Positions 1-12,272 of a stretch of DNA of 64,000 nucleotides are shown here, piece by piece. The stretch spans positions 24,365,446-24,429,445 of the forward strand of contig OY743172.1 of assembly GCA_963555705.1 (NCBI GenBank), in the 5' to 3' direction. Source of the DNA: Ligustrum vulgare. Taxonomy: Eukaryota > Streptophyta > Magnoliopsida > Lamiales > Oleaceae. Within the stretch, counting starts at the first letter, position 1. Every line of letters begins with the position of its first letter. The notes below the pieces were generated by a model that saw nothing but the letters and a program-made list of their open reading frames with translations, had not been told where the DNA came from and ran no database searches. Both the position numbers and the translations under genes were made by a program.

Positions 1-1103
1 TCATGCCCCAAAATGTTGAAACATGGCCTTAAACCTGTCTGCCTCTCGACGTTATCAGCTCTTTTGTAGTCTTCCACCTGCTCGACGAACGCGTTCATTA
101 CGAGCTTAAACACGGCTGGATTCATGTAAGTAAATGTGGATCCTGAATCCACCATAGTCCCTCCATTGCCATTTGAATCAGCTGATAAGTACTCGTAAGG
201 AACTTTAACTCTCTGGCTTCCGACCGTGACTTTCCTCAAACCAACATAGTAATAGTCTGATGACGCGATATTTCCAGGGCTCACAGGGTTTTTCAGGAGT
301 GGAGTGTAGGTTAAATGTCCAGTCTTTTGATCAGAATTGGACTCGTAGTCCATGGATAGAATGCTACTTGCATCTGTGCTGTCAAACTTGTGGGAAAGAA
401 GACAATAAGAAAATTTCTTGACGCCTAATTGACTGGGCAATGAGGAAAGTCCTCGGCCGAAGCCAGCTACTCCAGCTGGTTGGTTCGACGAAAAGAGTGA
501 GCAGCCTACGACGAAATTCGGTATTCTCTTGTCAGGCAGATCAAGTGTTTCAACCATTGCTATACCACCTGTGGATCCTAAACCATATAGAATTAGATAA
601 GGAGGGCAGATTTGTGCACATTTTTCTTTATGGGAATCAATTCCAGTGTGAATCCAACGACATTTCGGGTTATGACATCCTAGAATCTTGGCAGAAGATG
701 ACTGTTTAGGAATGAATGATGTAATAAAACCTGAGCCTGTGGAAGAAACTGTACAGTTTCTACATACATAGTGTTTGGTACATGGAAACCAAGAAAAGCT
801 GCTGCCAGTGTCCATGATCAAGGGAATTGATTGGGGCGGAGTGCCGAACTTGAGAGAAATGGAGTAGGCACCATTGTAGGGGAAGAGTGGGATGGTGGAC
901 AAAGATACATTTTTGCGAGTTTTGAGGTTGTGGGCTCTGACTAGGGAGATAGAAGCTAAGTGTTTGAGCTTCTGGTATGGATCTGAATAGGGTTTTGTGT
1001 TCAAAAGTGAGATGGGAATTGTAATGCTTGTAGCTGATGTAGATATTAAAGATGAGAAGAATGAGAGGAGAACAAGAAAGGGGAGGAAAGAAGAAAATGC
1101 CAT
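1..1103 (-). CDS. Aspartyl protease (pepsin-like A1 family, plant type), 5' part, runs off the window
   Basis: An uninterrupted reading frame starts at ATG 1103 and reads through position 1, giving at least 367 residues with no intron or stop. The first ~25 residues are hydrophobic (MAFSSFLPFLVLLSFFSS), consistent with a signal peptide. The first catalytic motif DTGSS lies at residues 98-102 and the second, DSGST, at about 319-323. Between them is a cysteine-rich insert (FPCTKHYVCRNC and following) typical of plant nepenthesin-like/At4g16563-like proteases. Such enzymes are secreted endopeptidases acting in the apoplast or vacuole. Both active-site motifs are intact, so it looks functional, but roughly the last quarter lies outside the window. 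No intron is seen, as in many members of this family. Exact substrate and paralogue cannot be told from sequence. Confidence 0.93.
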   Translation of the reverse strand, partial: MAFSSFLPFLVLLSFFSSLISTSATSITIPISLLNTKPYSDPYQKLKHLASISLVRAHNLKTRKNVSLSTIPLFPYNGAYSISLKFGTPPQSIPLIMDTGSSFSWFPCTKHYVCRNCTVSSTGSGFITSFIPKQSSSAKILGCHNPKCRWIHTGIDSHKEKCAQICPPYLILYGLGSTGGIAMVETLDLPDKRIPNFVVGCSLFSSNQPAGVAGFGRGLSSLPSQLGVKKFSYCLLSHKFDSTDASSILSMDYESNSDQKTGHLTYTPLLKNPVSPGNIASSDYYYVGLRKVTVGSQRVKVPYEYLSADSNGNGGTMVDSGSTFTYMNPAVFKLVMNAFVEQVEDYKRADNVERQTGLRPCFNILGH

Positions 1104-1170
1104 GAATTTTTTACTTTTCTCTTAGGTTTTTGTGACGAATTTTGAGGACTAATATTTGCTTTTGCTGAGT

Positions 1171-1180
1171 TTATTTATGA
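1171..1180 (-). promoter_or_regulatory. TATA-like box of the aspartyl protease gene
   Basis: Read on the minus strand this is TCATAAATAA, about 70 nt upstream of the protease ATG. That spacing would give a 5' leader of about 40 nt. It is the only TATA-like block at a sensible distance; the transcription start itself is inferred. Confidence 0.4.
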
Positions 1181-1524
1181 AGCAAATATTGAGCATCAAG
1201 CTTGATTTAACACATGCTGCCCGGTCCTTGCTGGGCCAAGGGCACGCGACACGGACCTACTCAAAACTAACTTCAATTACGTCTGAAATTTGAAATAAGC
1301 TAAGTTCTTGAAAAGCGCGTCAAAAAGCACACATTGCTATGTAAGTATACCTTTTCCACGAACGATTTTTTATTTTAATTTTTCCATTCATCAATGTTCT
1401 TATGTTTTGTCATACTATTACTTGTGAAGGATAAGGTACCAACAGTCTATTGGCATGTGATTAAACATTGGAAATATGACATTCAATGCCTACATAAGTA
1501 GGCAGTAGCCCTTACCAATATTAA

Positions 1525-1717
1525 GCCCCTGTTTTGATGTTGATTTTAAAATAATTATTTAAAGAAATAATTTTTTGAATAATGGTTTTTAAAAGAATGT
1601 ATAGTTAAAAAAGTAGAGAATCTTTTATTGGTTTATGTATAATATTATCTTATTAATAAATATGTGATTGAAAAGAAAAGAGAATATATTTTATTTATAA
1701 TGGGGCCAAACAGGGAC
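1525..1717. mobile_element. Tourist/Harbinger-like MITE
   Basis: A 193-bp AT-rich block is bounded by inverted ends (GCCCCTGTTTTG on the left; GTCCCTGTTTGG reading in from the right). It is flanked by the trinucleotide TAA at 1522-1524 and 1718-1720, the target duplication expected for PIF/Harbinger elements. It encodes nothing. Confidence 0.6.
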
Positions 1718-1770
1718 TAATTGTTATCCCAACATTGCATTATCTGCATGAAATTTATGACTTTCTAGAC

Positions 1771-1937
1771 ATGAACCATGCTACATTGCTCGACTTTTTG
1801 ACCGAAAGTTGCATACCTTCACACATGATAATCATCAATTATTTCATTCATCACATCAACATTAAAATCAACAGTCCACATGAATTCGGTCACCTTTCGG
1901 GTCACCATTTTCTGTTTCTTTAGCATTTTCATAGCAC
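1771..1937 (-). repeat. Dispersed decayed coding-like repeat, copy 1
   Basis: This block is clearly similar to 39051-39226. On the minus strand both copies give a matching peptide pattern (here EFMWTVDFNVDVMNEIIDDYH, and EFMWIVNFDVDVMD at the other copy), with stops and indels around it. It is therefore probably a fossil of a coding exon carried by an element or a processed gene copy. I do not recognise the family. Confidence 0.5.
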
Positions 1938-3950
1938 CTTGGTGTTGTGCCAACAACCTTTTGTCATCATACATAGTGATCCACTCATCTAATTTTATGA
2001 TCCCGATTACGTATTGACTGTAGAGAGTATAGCATCGCTATGCTAAGGTTTGACATGTAACACCACAAATTCTACTAAATCATTCACCCTTACGAGAACA
2101 ACCCGCGGATCTATTTAATATTTAAAGTCAACTAGCTGTAATTTACACATCGCCTCCGATAGTAAGTACATATTTTTCATCTTATACCTTATCCATTCTA
2201 ACTTCACAGTACATTCATTGTAACTATAACAACCATATAACAAGCTAGTGAACTATCATGCAAATACTGTCATAAGTCATAAAATATGCCAGCACGGTGA
2301 AAGGGATACCATTTGTTTCCAATATCAATTCCAATTGCATTTGGTGAAATGTAGCTCTCACAATTTTGGTCCTAGTTTGGTTTACTCTAAGAAACACACT
2401 GTGTTTAGCAGTACCAAAAATTAGTGTCACATGTCAGCTGTCAAATTGTTTGGAAAATCTTGGCTAAATTTTAAGTTCTGGAATAGCTTTTCCTGTTAAT
2501 TTGTTTGGTTGTTAGCATGTTATAAAATAAGTTACATAACATGTACCGTGCATTATTGGTGTGTTTAATATGCTAGATGGACGGGAATGGACATGACAAC
2601 CTATAATTTCTATCACGACTTCTTTCTCTAATCATGTTCACTCTTATTCAGTCAAACGTACCAAACATACTCTACATTTTCTTGGGTTTTTTGGTGCAAG
2701 CCTCAGTTCAGTACCTAGTGAAGCCTTGGTTCAATACAACACAATGAATAAATTGAGTGATTAAAGTAAAATAATAAATTGAACTTCTGATTCCAACCTT
2801 GAATAAATTTGAAATTTGCTACATGAATCTTTTCTCTCTGCTTCAATTCATCTCTACATCTATCATAGGATATAATGAATTCAAAACCTTCGCAAACACA
2901 TTGGCATGTGACACATGCTAATTTTGATCCAACTCTCCATCCAATATGTTCCATTAGAATCATTTTGAATAAAGTAAAACAATTATGTGATCAGGTGTAA
3001 AGCCACAATTGATTGAATGCACATAATGTTTTTTTTTTTTTTTCAATTCGTAAATTGAATGCACATAATGTTATGTAGGGGAGTTGGTGGCACATGCCAT
3101 GTGGGGTACCCCTTAAAGAAAGGTGAATGGTCACTTTCTTGTAAAGCTGGGATGACAAGGTGACAATGAAACACTAAAAAAACTTGCGACTTGCAACAAA
3201 AAGTAGGTCCAATCAATCTCTAATTGCTTTAGAGCCCTTCCTTTTCAAGAATTCTGCAGTCACTAAAAAAGAGGTTCTTGTTTGTACGACCGACGCTTGG
3301 TAGCACTTTAAGAGGGAAGGGTAGACCTAAACTAACATGATGTGTTGGAGTTGCTAATGATCTAGTTGCTTTAAAATTTTCTAGAAGATCTAACGACGAA
3401 ATGAATGGAGCGAAGAACAAGGATTAACGTAGCCTCCCATAAATTTATGAAGTCTTACGTGTAGATTTCATGCGTAGCTCATCAAGATTTCACATTGAAA
3501 AGGCATCAAGACAAGTATTTAACTCAGTAGATCTGACTGGAACTTAATATATGTTATTGAACTAACTTTCCAACATCAAATGTGCGTTTGGTACATAATA
3601 ATGGATAGGATTAGACATTATAATAAAGATTTTAGCTTATTTTTTCACATTTATGCTGCCTTGTATTTTCCAATTCACATAGCAAACATTCCATGGGTAC
3701 TCCTTGGTGTAGCTCGAGCATATTCACTCGAAGAAGTTACCTCACCAGGACACTGCAGTCAATTATTTACATTATTCATTTTTCGATAATAAAAATGATA
3801 ATAAAAATATCATAAAGTAACGGAAGATGAATGAAAATGCACAGCAAGTAGAATCAAGAAGATAAAGAAGATAACTTCAGAGCACAGTTACATTTATAGA
3901 ACACAAGACCAATAAATTCAAAATTTAGCTTACTTGAGTGTAAAATGTCA
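1938..3950. other. Intergenic, no gene seen
   Basis: AT-rich spacer between the aspartyl protease promoter region and the 3' end of the NSRP1-like gene. Only short chance reading frames are present, without recognisable domains or codon bias. A poly-T run lies near 3030-3044. Confidence 0.5.
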
Positions 3951-4047
3951 TTAACTAACCTTCAAAGAAGGTATGCAAAGGTCTACAAAGTCCGTAGTCC
4001 GTAGAGGCAGTTGGGGAACGAGGTTTCTAATGCCATAGATGCTTACC

Positions 4048-6753
4048 TCATTGTTCCTTTGACTTTTTCCGTGCCAAAAACCGCTCTTTAGCTGCTGCCA
4101 CTGTATCCACACTTCTTTTATGATGTTCGGGTGTTGTTTGATTAGTAGTGGATGTTTCTGTTGCATCTTGATCTTGTGTGGAAGCATAGGAAACTGGCTT
4201 TGCAAATCCCTTTACATTTTTTTCCTCAGAAGATCGATCCTCGGAAGTTTCCCTATGTTGCCTCTTTATCAGCCTAGGTGATTCTGTACTTGAATTGGTG
4301 GATGGAGTAACAGTCTCTGTTGATTCTTGTGATTGAATCACTGTTTCTTCTTGCTTCTCTTTCAGCTTCTCTGAGCCAGCCGCTCCTCCACCAAAAGCAA
4401 CATTTTTCCCGAGGTTGAAGTAGAAGTCACTAATGTCACTCTTCTTTGTAACCTATTAATTTTTTTTAAAAAGGAGACTGAGTAAATTATTGTTCTGAGG
4501 CACACGAATGGATGTAGATTTATTAACTAATAAACAGGTGTTTGATTTGGGGTGGAAAAGGAAATGAGAAGAAATTCCATGGAAATCATTTTTTCGCCCA
4601 CCCCATGGGAAACAATTTCCTTGTTTTCAAGGAAAACGAGCCCTTTTTGAACTTGGGTGGAAAACAAATTCCATAGATCCCTTTGCAATTAAATACCAAA
4701 TGTGGAAAATAAGAATGGAAAATATTTTCTTTTTCCTTTTCCACCCTCCACCCTCCAACCAAACACAGAGCAACATCAGTAAATCAGCATACAAGTAGAA
4801 CGACAGGAAGCAAAGGAATAGCAATATGAGAAAAGAAAACAACAGAATTTTGTACTCAAAATTGTAAATGAATTTCTGATTGATATGGGGATAAAAGTTG
4901 TTGAACCGCTTCCAGTAAGCAGTACAAGTAACAAGTTCAATATAATTTGAAAGCACGTGTGAAGCCAATATAAGAATGAATTTTTAAATCAAGACAATAT
5001 TTTGTAAAAAGACAAGGATGACCACCAGAAGAGACAATCTCAAGACAGTCATTTTATTCTCTTTGACATAAGGCCATCCGAAAGAATGACGATGGCTCAT
5101 CTGGGTGAAAAATGCTATACAGCCATGCACCATATCCAGTCTGTTAAAATAACAATTTAACTTCACAAATTAAAAAATGACAAATTGACAATAATTAAGG
5201 CAATGGGTAGAAAATCCAGATATCCTGCCTAGAAGCACAGATGAGTGTCCTGACGCTGAATCATTAAGAAGAAGATAGGACCACCTACAAGCTCATTCAG
5301 GTACGATCACCCCTCCCTCCCCCATATCAACCAATTGCATATAAGAAGAATATCAAAACATTGTAGTTTTTTGTACCCAATCCAGGCCAGAACATTCTTA
5401 CACAGTGGAATTTATCGACAAGTACGATCCTCTCGAGTTAGAGATATATTTTCTTTTGCTTTAAAGTTTCAATATTTGGGAACAGTGCCTAGATTACCTA
5501 GTTCCATTTGACTCGTTCCTTTTGCAAGTATTCCGAACTTTAAATAAAAGACATTCCCCTGCTATTGAGTGCTTTTATAGAAACTAGAATAGTATAATGA
5601 AGCTAAGAATATATCAAGTCCATGTGAATGGTACATTTAACAAAACTTCAGGGAAAATAAACATATATATGTAAACGGGGTAGAAGATGTTAATAATAAC
5701 AGCAAAAATGATCCACTGATCTTATGTGTCTAAAACTTTGTCTAATGCATCAATTCTGATGGTTGCCCCATTGAATCTAGATATGATAAGAGATATGACT
5801 CAAAATCTGCAAGTATGCCACTAAACATGAAATTACACACTTGCATACATTCAATAACATGGTTAAATAGACATTACAACATGTGAGATAGCTCTTCATA
5901 TTTACTAGAAAAGCATTGATCACGATAGATGCAAATAACAATCAATGAAATAAGTAGATACGCAGTAAAAGAAGAATAAATGATGAACTAAAATAAACTT
6001 GACTCACATCCTCTTTCTTCTCTCTCAGTTCACGAAGCCGTTCTTCCTCCAGCCATTTGGCCTGCTCTGCCAGTTTCTTTTTGTAAGCACCTGTCACAAA
6101 CTTATCTTTATCAGCATAGACGTGCTCATCTTTACTTCTCTCTTTGGCCAGTTTTTTCTCATAAATTATCTCGTGTTCTCGTTCTCGTATTTTAGCCTTT
6201 TCAATAAGCGCTTGAATATACTTTGGCTGCGACCAATAAAAAAAAGAAATAATAGAAATAAGAAATAAGACATTTAAATATGATGTTTAGCATGGGTGGA
6301 TAAGTTACTGATGTATCAATAAAAAATTTGCAAATTTGCAAAGTTGCAAACAATACCTTTCTATTTTGGCGATCCTGCACTACAGGCTGTACTGATTTCT
6401 CCTTCATTTTATCATACACTCCATCATAGTCAAACACAGATGGATCCTCTTCAAGAGCCTTCTTATGCTGCTCTTCAATCTACAGAAAATAAAGTTTAAA
6501 AAAGGTCCTTTCTTATAAATATGAATATAAAAGAAAAAATATATAGAGTAAATAGAATTTTATTTTTAGAGAATTGACTCACATCTTTGAGAGATTTGTT
6601 TTTAGAGGCTTGGCGCAAAATGTCTCTCTCAACAGAATCGTCGTTGTCATCTTCAAAACCAATTGGAGTACGAAGGGGGGGTCTTGTGGGCTGCTTTTTC
6701 TGCTGGGATGGTGGAACTCTAAGTTGCAAGCCATACTTCTTCGTATTACTCAT
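4048..6753 (-). CDS. NSRP1-like: Nuclear speckle splicing regulatory protein 1-like (DUF2040/NSRP1 family), four coding exons
   Basis: Coding exons (minus strand) are 6753-6583 (57 codons), 6479-6357 (41), 6226-6008 (73) and 4452-4048 (134 plus TGA). All introns are GT-AG and phase 0, giving a 305-aa protein. It opens MSNTKKYGLQLRVPPSQQ and contains DPSVFDYDGVYDKMKEK, the tract QALIEKAKIREREHEIIYEKK and KKSDISDFYFNLGKNVAFGG, all hallmarks of the NSRP1/CCDC55 family. The middle (about residues 75-175) is highly charged and probably coiled coil; the C-terminus is Ser/Thr/Glu-rich and ends in a basic ARKKSKEQ. Family members bind RNA in nuclear speckles and influence splice-site choice. A 5' UTR intron is likely at 7010-6782 (GTAATC...TTTTCAG). 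Two bases after the stop comes GTAAGC, a possible 3' UTR donor. Intron 3 (1.56 kb) carries a MITE. The gene appears intact. Confidence 0.9.
4538..4766. mobile_element. MITE inside intron 3 of the NSRP1-like gene
   Basis: The ends are inverted copies: GTGTTTGATTTGGGGTGGAAAAGGAAA-like at the left and GTGTTTGGTTGGAGGGTGGA-like reading in from the right, each followed by GGAAAAGGAAA-type sequence. The 229-bp element has no coding capacity. No perfect target duplication is visible, so superfamily (hAT is possible from the GTGTTTG ends) is uncertain. Confidence 0.55.
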
Positions 6754-7374
6754 TTTCCTCTCTTTGTGAAATTCGTAATTACTGAAAATTAATTATTTGA
6801 TCAATAAAGAAGTTTGAGAATTATTAGGAAATGATATCCATCTTCAAATGAATATATCTGGAATCTCAATGTGTAAACATATTTTACAGACAAATTAACA
6901 GAATAAACAAGCAAATTAATAGATGCCAAAAAGTTTGCTATCAAATTCATTTATGCACTTGCACCAATTCGAATGAAAATTAATTGAAACAAATTAAAGT
7001 ATTTGATTACCTGGGTTTTGGAAAAATTACCCAAAAAATTAAAGAGCGGAAATCGATCGGACTTCAAACCAACTGAAATGTAACAAAACCTAAATTGAGG
7101 CTGGAAGTTACCTAAATCGAGATTTGTTGTTCCAATTTTGCAGTGCCGTACCTGTGCTCGTGAGGGCGAAAGGCGAACTTTTAAATTGGGTCCTTTCACG
7201 TATAATTTTTTTTTTTTTTTTACAAGAGCTGACAGACTAAAATCGATCAAACTAAATAAGAATATTAATAACTAAATATGTTAAGTTAACAATAAACAAA
7301 ATCTATATTCAAAAGATTTATACCATAATATAATATGATAATAATAAAGTTGAAATGTTTCAAACAATCACTTA

Positions 7375-7376
<2 letters not shown>

Positions 7377-7412
<36 letters not shown>

Positions 7413-7423
7413 TAATAATAAAA
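7377..7423. repeat. (AAT)n microsatellite
   Basis: About twelve uninterrupted AAT units followed by a few imperfect ones, upstream of the NSRP1-like 5' UTR. Confidence 0.9.
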
Positions 7424-7926
7424 CATTTCAATAATTTGACAAACTGATCATTTCAAAGAAAGCACCAATAGATTATTTAATGAGAACCCCTTTAATTCAA
7501 GTACATTAACAACCCAAAAATCTGCAAATTAAGAACTCGTCTCAATTCAAGCAAATAAGAACATAAATAAAATTATAAAAACCGGCTACAGAATCAATTA
7601 AAATCAAATTAATAGACTAGTTACCACTTACCTTACAGTCCTAGAAAGGCAAAAAATTAGATATTCAGAATCCAAACCAAACAACCAGCAACAAAGCAAG
7701 AGCAAGGTTAAAAGTAAAAAATGAAACAAGAACCAATTTAATAATTGATAAATTATTAAATATTCAAGTTTCAACAAGAGAAATTCACAAAAAACAACAT
7801 CAAAAACACTGTACACGCATATATCCATAATCCATGAATGAATAATGATGAATCTGACCACAGTTTGCCTAATTATTCTAATATGCTATATAACAATAAC
7901 ATAACCAGAAAAACATGGATTAATTT

Positions 7927-8118
7927 ATGCAATTTATGGAAACTGAGTATGAGATTTGGGAAGTCAAAACTGAACCTTCGAAGTGCCAAGCCGTCGTCGG
8001 GCTAGCGCCGAGTGAGTGGCAAACAATAGAGCACCGAGGCTGGCTGCTGGTGTCGTGCGACGACGCCACGACGGTAACCGGCGGCGAACGTGGGGGGGGG
8101 GGGGGGGTGAAGTCTTGA
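7927..8118. other. GC-rich island with a 16-G run
   Basis: In otherwise AT-rich DNA, 7970-8110 is markedly GC- and CpG-rich and ends in 16 consecutive G at 8092-8107. Short reading frames exist on both strands but neither has a recognisable domain. It lies upstream of the minus-strand NSRP1-like gene and could be a distal promoter or 5' UTR exon of it; that is inference. Microsatellites (AT)n at 8214-8234 and (TTTA)n at 8305-8330 follow. Confidence 0.35.
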
Positions 8119-10878
8119 AGATTGAATAATGGTTGAATGGAGGGCTTCTGTAAGTTACAGATTTTTTTTTTTTTTAATTTGATCTGAAATGTATCGTTTT
8201 GATTTTGTAATCTATAATATATATATATATATATAAAAGTAGCTGAGTCAACCCCAGTCAATTTCACTGTTTTCCTCTAAAACTCTTGTACTATGGGCAG
8301 ATTTTATTTATTTATTTATTTATTTATTTTTCCAATTTTTGGGGACTTTAATATTTATCATGTTCACACTACTTATATTCCCTATCCAATAATCAACTTC
8401 AAAATTCACTTCAAAAATAATTGGGCCTTCAATATTTATTTATTATTTTCAAAATCGCTGACGTCTACTTACAGTCTTCAATATTTATTGTGTTTACGTG
8501 ACTTCTATTTCCCGCCGCCTAATTACACTGGAAATGCGGTTATTTTCTTCTTTTTCGCTTTTTCAGAATTTGTTTCATTTTTTTCCCATTTTTCAAAATC
8601 TGTTGATTCATTTTTGTTTTCTATATCTTTTTTTTTTTTTTTTCCATTTCCCTATATACAATCTCTTTCATTTCTGTTATATATAATTACTAGTAATCGC
8701 ACCCGTGCGATGCACGGAATAAATAACATTTATTGAATAAGTTGTAAAAATACAATGCCCGATAAAAATAACACAATAAAAAAATAATAATAATAATAAC
8801 TTGCATACACAAATTGTGAATAATTTGTAATTTCATTTCTCCCTATAAAATTTCTTACTTTAATGCATAAATTGTATATTCAATATACAATCAAAATATC
8901 AAAAAAGAAAAGAAAAGAAAAGAAAAGTTATGAATTGCATTTTTTTTAACAGTTAATTGTTCATTATCTAGTTTCCTTAGTTTATTTATTCATATAGAAT
9001 TGATTATTCAAAAATAATTTTTTTTTAATGTTCATTCACAACCACATATTATTTAAAAGCTAATTTTTCACAATTGCACATACTACTTTTTAACCACACA
9101 TTCTAAAAAAAGAAAATCAATTTTTAACCACTCAATTAATTGATTTGACAATTATTTTATTTTTTATACTACCTTCTTTCACTTTCAATCACACATTTAA
9201 AATAATTTCTATAGTTTATATCAAACTTACTCATATTCAATGGTTTCAAATACAATGTGACATTTTATTTTTCACCAACTATTGAAAATGGCCATGTTAC
9301 CCGCACACACAAAAAACTATTTTTTGTGCATGTTAAATAAATGTATGAACTATATTTTATTTTTAAATATAATAAGTTTGATAAAACCTTATATTTTTAT
9401 TTTCTATAGAATTAATTGTTAAAGTCTGTAGTATATATTTTACAAATTGATGTTATTTTAAATTTTTAAAAATTAAAAAATAGATAAATGAACAAAATGA
9501 GTAAATTTATAAAATTAATTTCAAAATTACCAAAGAGTTTATCGAAACCTGAAGTTGTAGAAATTAAAATGATTCAATTGAATTTACTTAGAAAGATCGG
9601 ATATCATTATTTCTTTTAATTTGATAAGAAAAAAGATTTGAAATTAATCATTTATGTCAAATTGAAGTTAGGTAAGAAATGATAAATATCATTTTATGTC
9701 TTAGATGAGATAAATTAAAAAGATTAGATATTGAAAAAAGTAAAAAGTATAAGTAAAACTTTTACCTTTATTATTTGAGGCAATTTTAAGAATGATATAT
9801 TTAGAGTTTTCTCTCATTTGTTAACTTGTATTGAACTTCTCGTTAAAATCATGAATTTGACACCTATATTGCATATTTTTTGACGAAAAAATATTACAAT
9901 AATTATCAAAAGAATAAAAATAATATACAATTTGATCTTTTTATAAATTTTTTATTTTTTTACAATCAATAAGTTATTTATTACATGTCACTTATAATTA
10001 ATTTTGCATTAATTGAAGTTTCCTAATTCAATTATTAAAATAATTAATAAAATTACAAAGTTTCCTAAAATAGCAGGGAAAAATGGCGGGAAACTATGTG
10101 TACTATTTAACATGACCGCTCCACTCCACCTTCTATATATCACGTTTTATGATTCAAAATTTCTGGTGCGGTGGTAATGCTTATTAGTTATTAATATTAC
10201 AAATCAGTTGAAAATAAAAAATAGTAAATTATTTTTTGAAAAAGTAAAAAGGATTGGCACTACTCTTTTCTTCAAGACTTGTGATATTTTGAGTCGTTGA
10301 ACATAAATTTGAGTTTCTAACAAAAAAGAAAAAATATTAAAACAATAATATACTATATAAAAAGTTTCGAAAACAATATAGAATGCAAAATTATTTTAGA
10401 CTAATAAGAGGATTTGTTAATAGTCTATTTATATTATGTTCTAGATTTCTCTGTTGGGGTTGCAATGTGTTAACTAATGTTGGGTTATTTAGAATGATTT
10501 TGGGTTTGATAGATATTTTAATGGTTTTGGCCGTTGAGTGAAGAAAAATATATTATTCATGGGTCAGTATATATATTTGATGAAATTGTATATCATATTG
10601 TATAAAAAATAATAAAAATAAGAAACTAGAATTTTTTTTTTTTTAATTTTGCTTTTACCGAGAAGTTGTTTTTTTATTTTTTATGATATAAGAACGATAA
10701 TTTGTTTGGTTTTACTTATTTATATTTGACTTTTTTGTGTCAAAACCTCTATTTTCATTAAAAAAATGTGTTCTTCTAATGTTTTCAATCTTACAAATAA
10801 ATATTTGTATTCATTTATACAAATTCAAAGTAAAATTTTCAGTTAAGAATTATGTTGAAATTTTATTACTAGATAATA

Positions 10879-11038
10879 CTCTCTCTGTCCTCAAAAGATA
10901 GTCCATTATTTCTTTTTTGTCCGTCTCAAAAAGATAGTCTACTTTATTTTTTAAGAGTGAAATTAATATTTTATATTCCATTTTGTCCTTAATCTGTGTG
11001 AAAATAAGTAGAGGACTATCTTTATGGGACGGAGGGAG
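10879..11038. mobile_element. Stowaway (Tc1/mariner-like) MITE
   Basis: The ends are inverted: CTCTCTCTGTCCTCAAAAGA at the left and CTCCCTCCGTCCCATAAAGA reading in from the right. The latter is the classic plant mariner/Stowaway terminus. TA dinucleotides flank it at 10877-10878 and 11039-11040. The element is 160 bp, non-coding, and nested inside the Helitron region. Confidence 0.85.
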
Positions 11039-11818
11039 TACTAAATTATAAATCACATCATACATATAGTTTTTTTTTTTTTTTTATATAAATAATCTTA
11101 TTTTTAGTTATTTAGTACATCTAAAAATTGGAATTCTTTTTTATAGCGTATTATTAAATTATTAAATATTTTTATAGATAATTACATTTAATACGTAATT
11201 AATTTCTTATAATAATTGTGATATTTTATTGGTCTTAATTTTATGGATAAATATTTGGTTCAGTCATACAGATCCAATATTAAATTCTCAATTAAAATTA
11301 TATCTAAAATTTATACACATTTGTATTTTTATAAATCACTTTGTATTGAAATTTTTATAACTAAATCCTATTTTTAAGCTATTTATTACATATACATATT
11401 AAAGTTCTTTCCTATATTGCACTATTTATCAAAATTATTTCAATGACAATTACATTTAATTCTTAATTAATTTTCTATTCCAAAAAATCTTATATCACAT
11501 TTTTTAATATTAACGATTAACAAATTTATATATATTGTTTGAAATGATATAGTTATTAATGGTTTTTGTCCTGACTGTTAATTTTAAAATTTCAAAAAGT
11601 AATTAATCATACCAAGATATTCTTCGCTATATTTTAATTCAAATTTTATGATATTTTTTCACAATAATATTAAATTGTCTCTCAATTTACTTAACTAAAA
11701 ATTGAGATGATCAATATTAAATTATAATTTCAATCAGAAAATAATTACGTTATATAAATATTGAAAACCTAAAATATCATAAATTTGATGTAATATCTTT
11801 GTCAACCTCGCAATTTAT

Positions 11819-11828
11819 TATTATTATA

Positions 11829-11872
<44 letters not shown>
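11819..11872. repeat. (ATT)n microsatellite
   Basis: About sixteen ATT/TTA units with one interruption near the left end. Confidence 0.9.
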
Positions 11873-11875
<3 letters not shown>

Positions 11876-11984
11876 TATTTTTCATTGTTAATGGTCAAAA
11901 TATTGAATTTTATCTTTTATATGCATGGTCTCTATTATTAACTTTTTCATCTATTGTTTGAATGTTCAGAGTACATGAATACTA

Positions 11985-12272
11985 GAGATCCTACATTTAA
12001 GTGTTCATTTTGCAAGACGAATTTTTGGTTCAAGGAGATAGTGAATAATCGTTACAAAACTTGAAGATCATATTCTATAAGGTCAAATTCTATCTGACAG
12101 TAATGCATGATACAAGTTCTTTATTCCAAGGATATCGTTGAGCCATTAGAATTTTAGGATACTTATTAGATTTCAAAAAAAAAAAAAAACAATTTTCATT
12201 GATGGTGTCATATGCCATGACTATCAATAAGAGTCAGGCACAATCATTTTCGCATGTATGACTTCTCCCTAA
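11985..12272 (+). pseudogene. Helitron Rep/helicase remnants, internally deleted
   Basis: Two fragments of a Helitron protein lie almost side by side. At 11988-12055 the frame reads DPTFKCSFCKTNFWFKE, matching the N-terminal cysteine-pair region of Helitron proteins. At about 12115-12262 another frame reads FIPRISLSH, then SYAMTINKSQAQSFSHV, the C-terminal PIF1-like helicase motif region. The Rep (HUH) domain and most of the helicase, normally over 1000 residues between these points, are missing. Stops and a poly-A run (12174-12190) interrupt what is left. It sits just before the Helitron 3' hairpin, as the true protein end would. Confidence 0.75.

Noticed and set aside
8293..8736. 147-codon Phe-rich plus-strand frame
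   Set aside because: Arises from T-rich DNA and (TTTA)n; no recognisable motif, and it overlaps the Helitron border.
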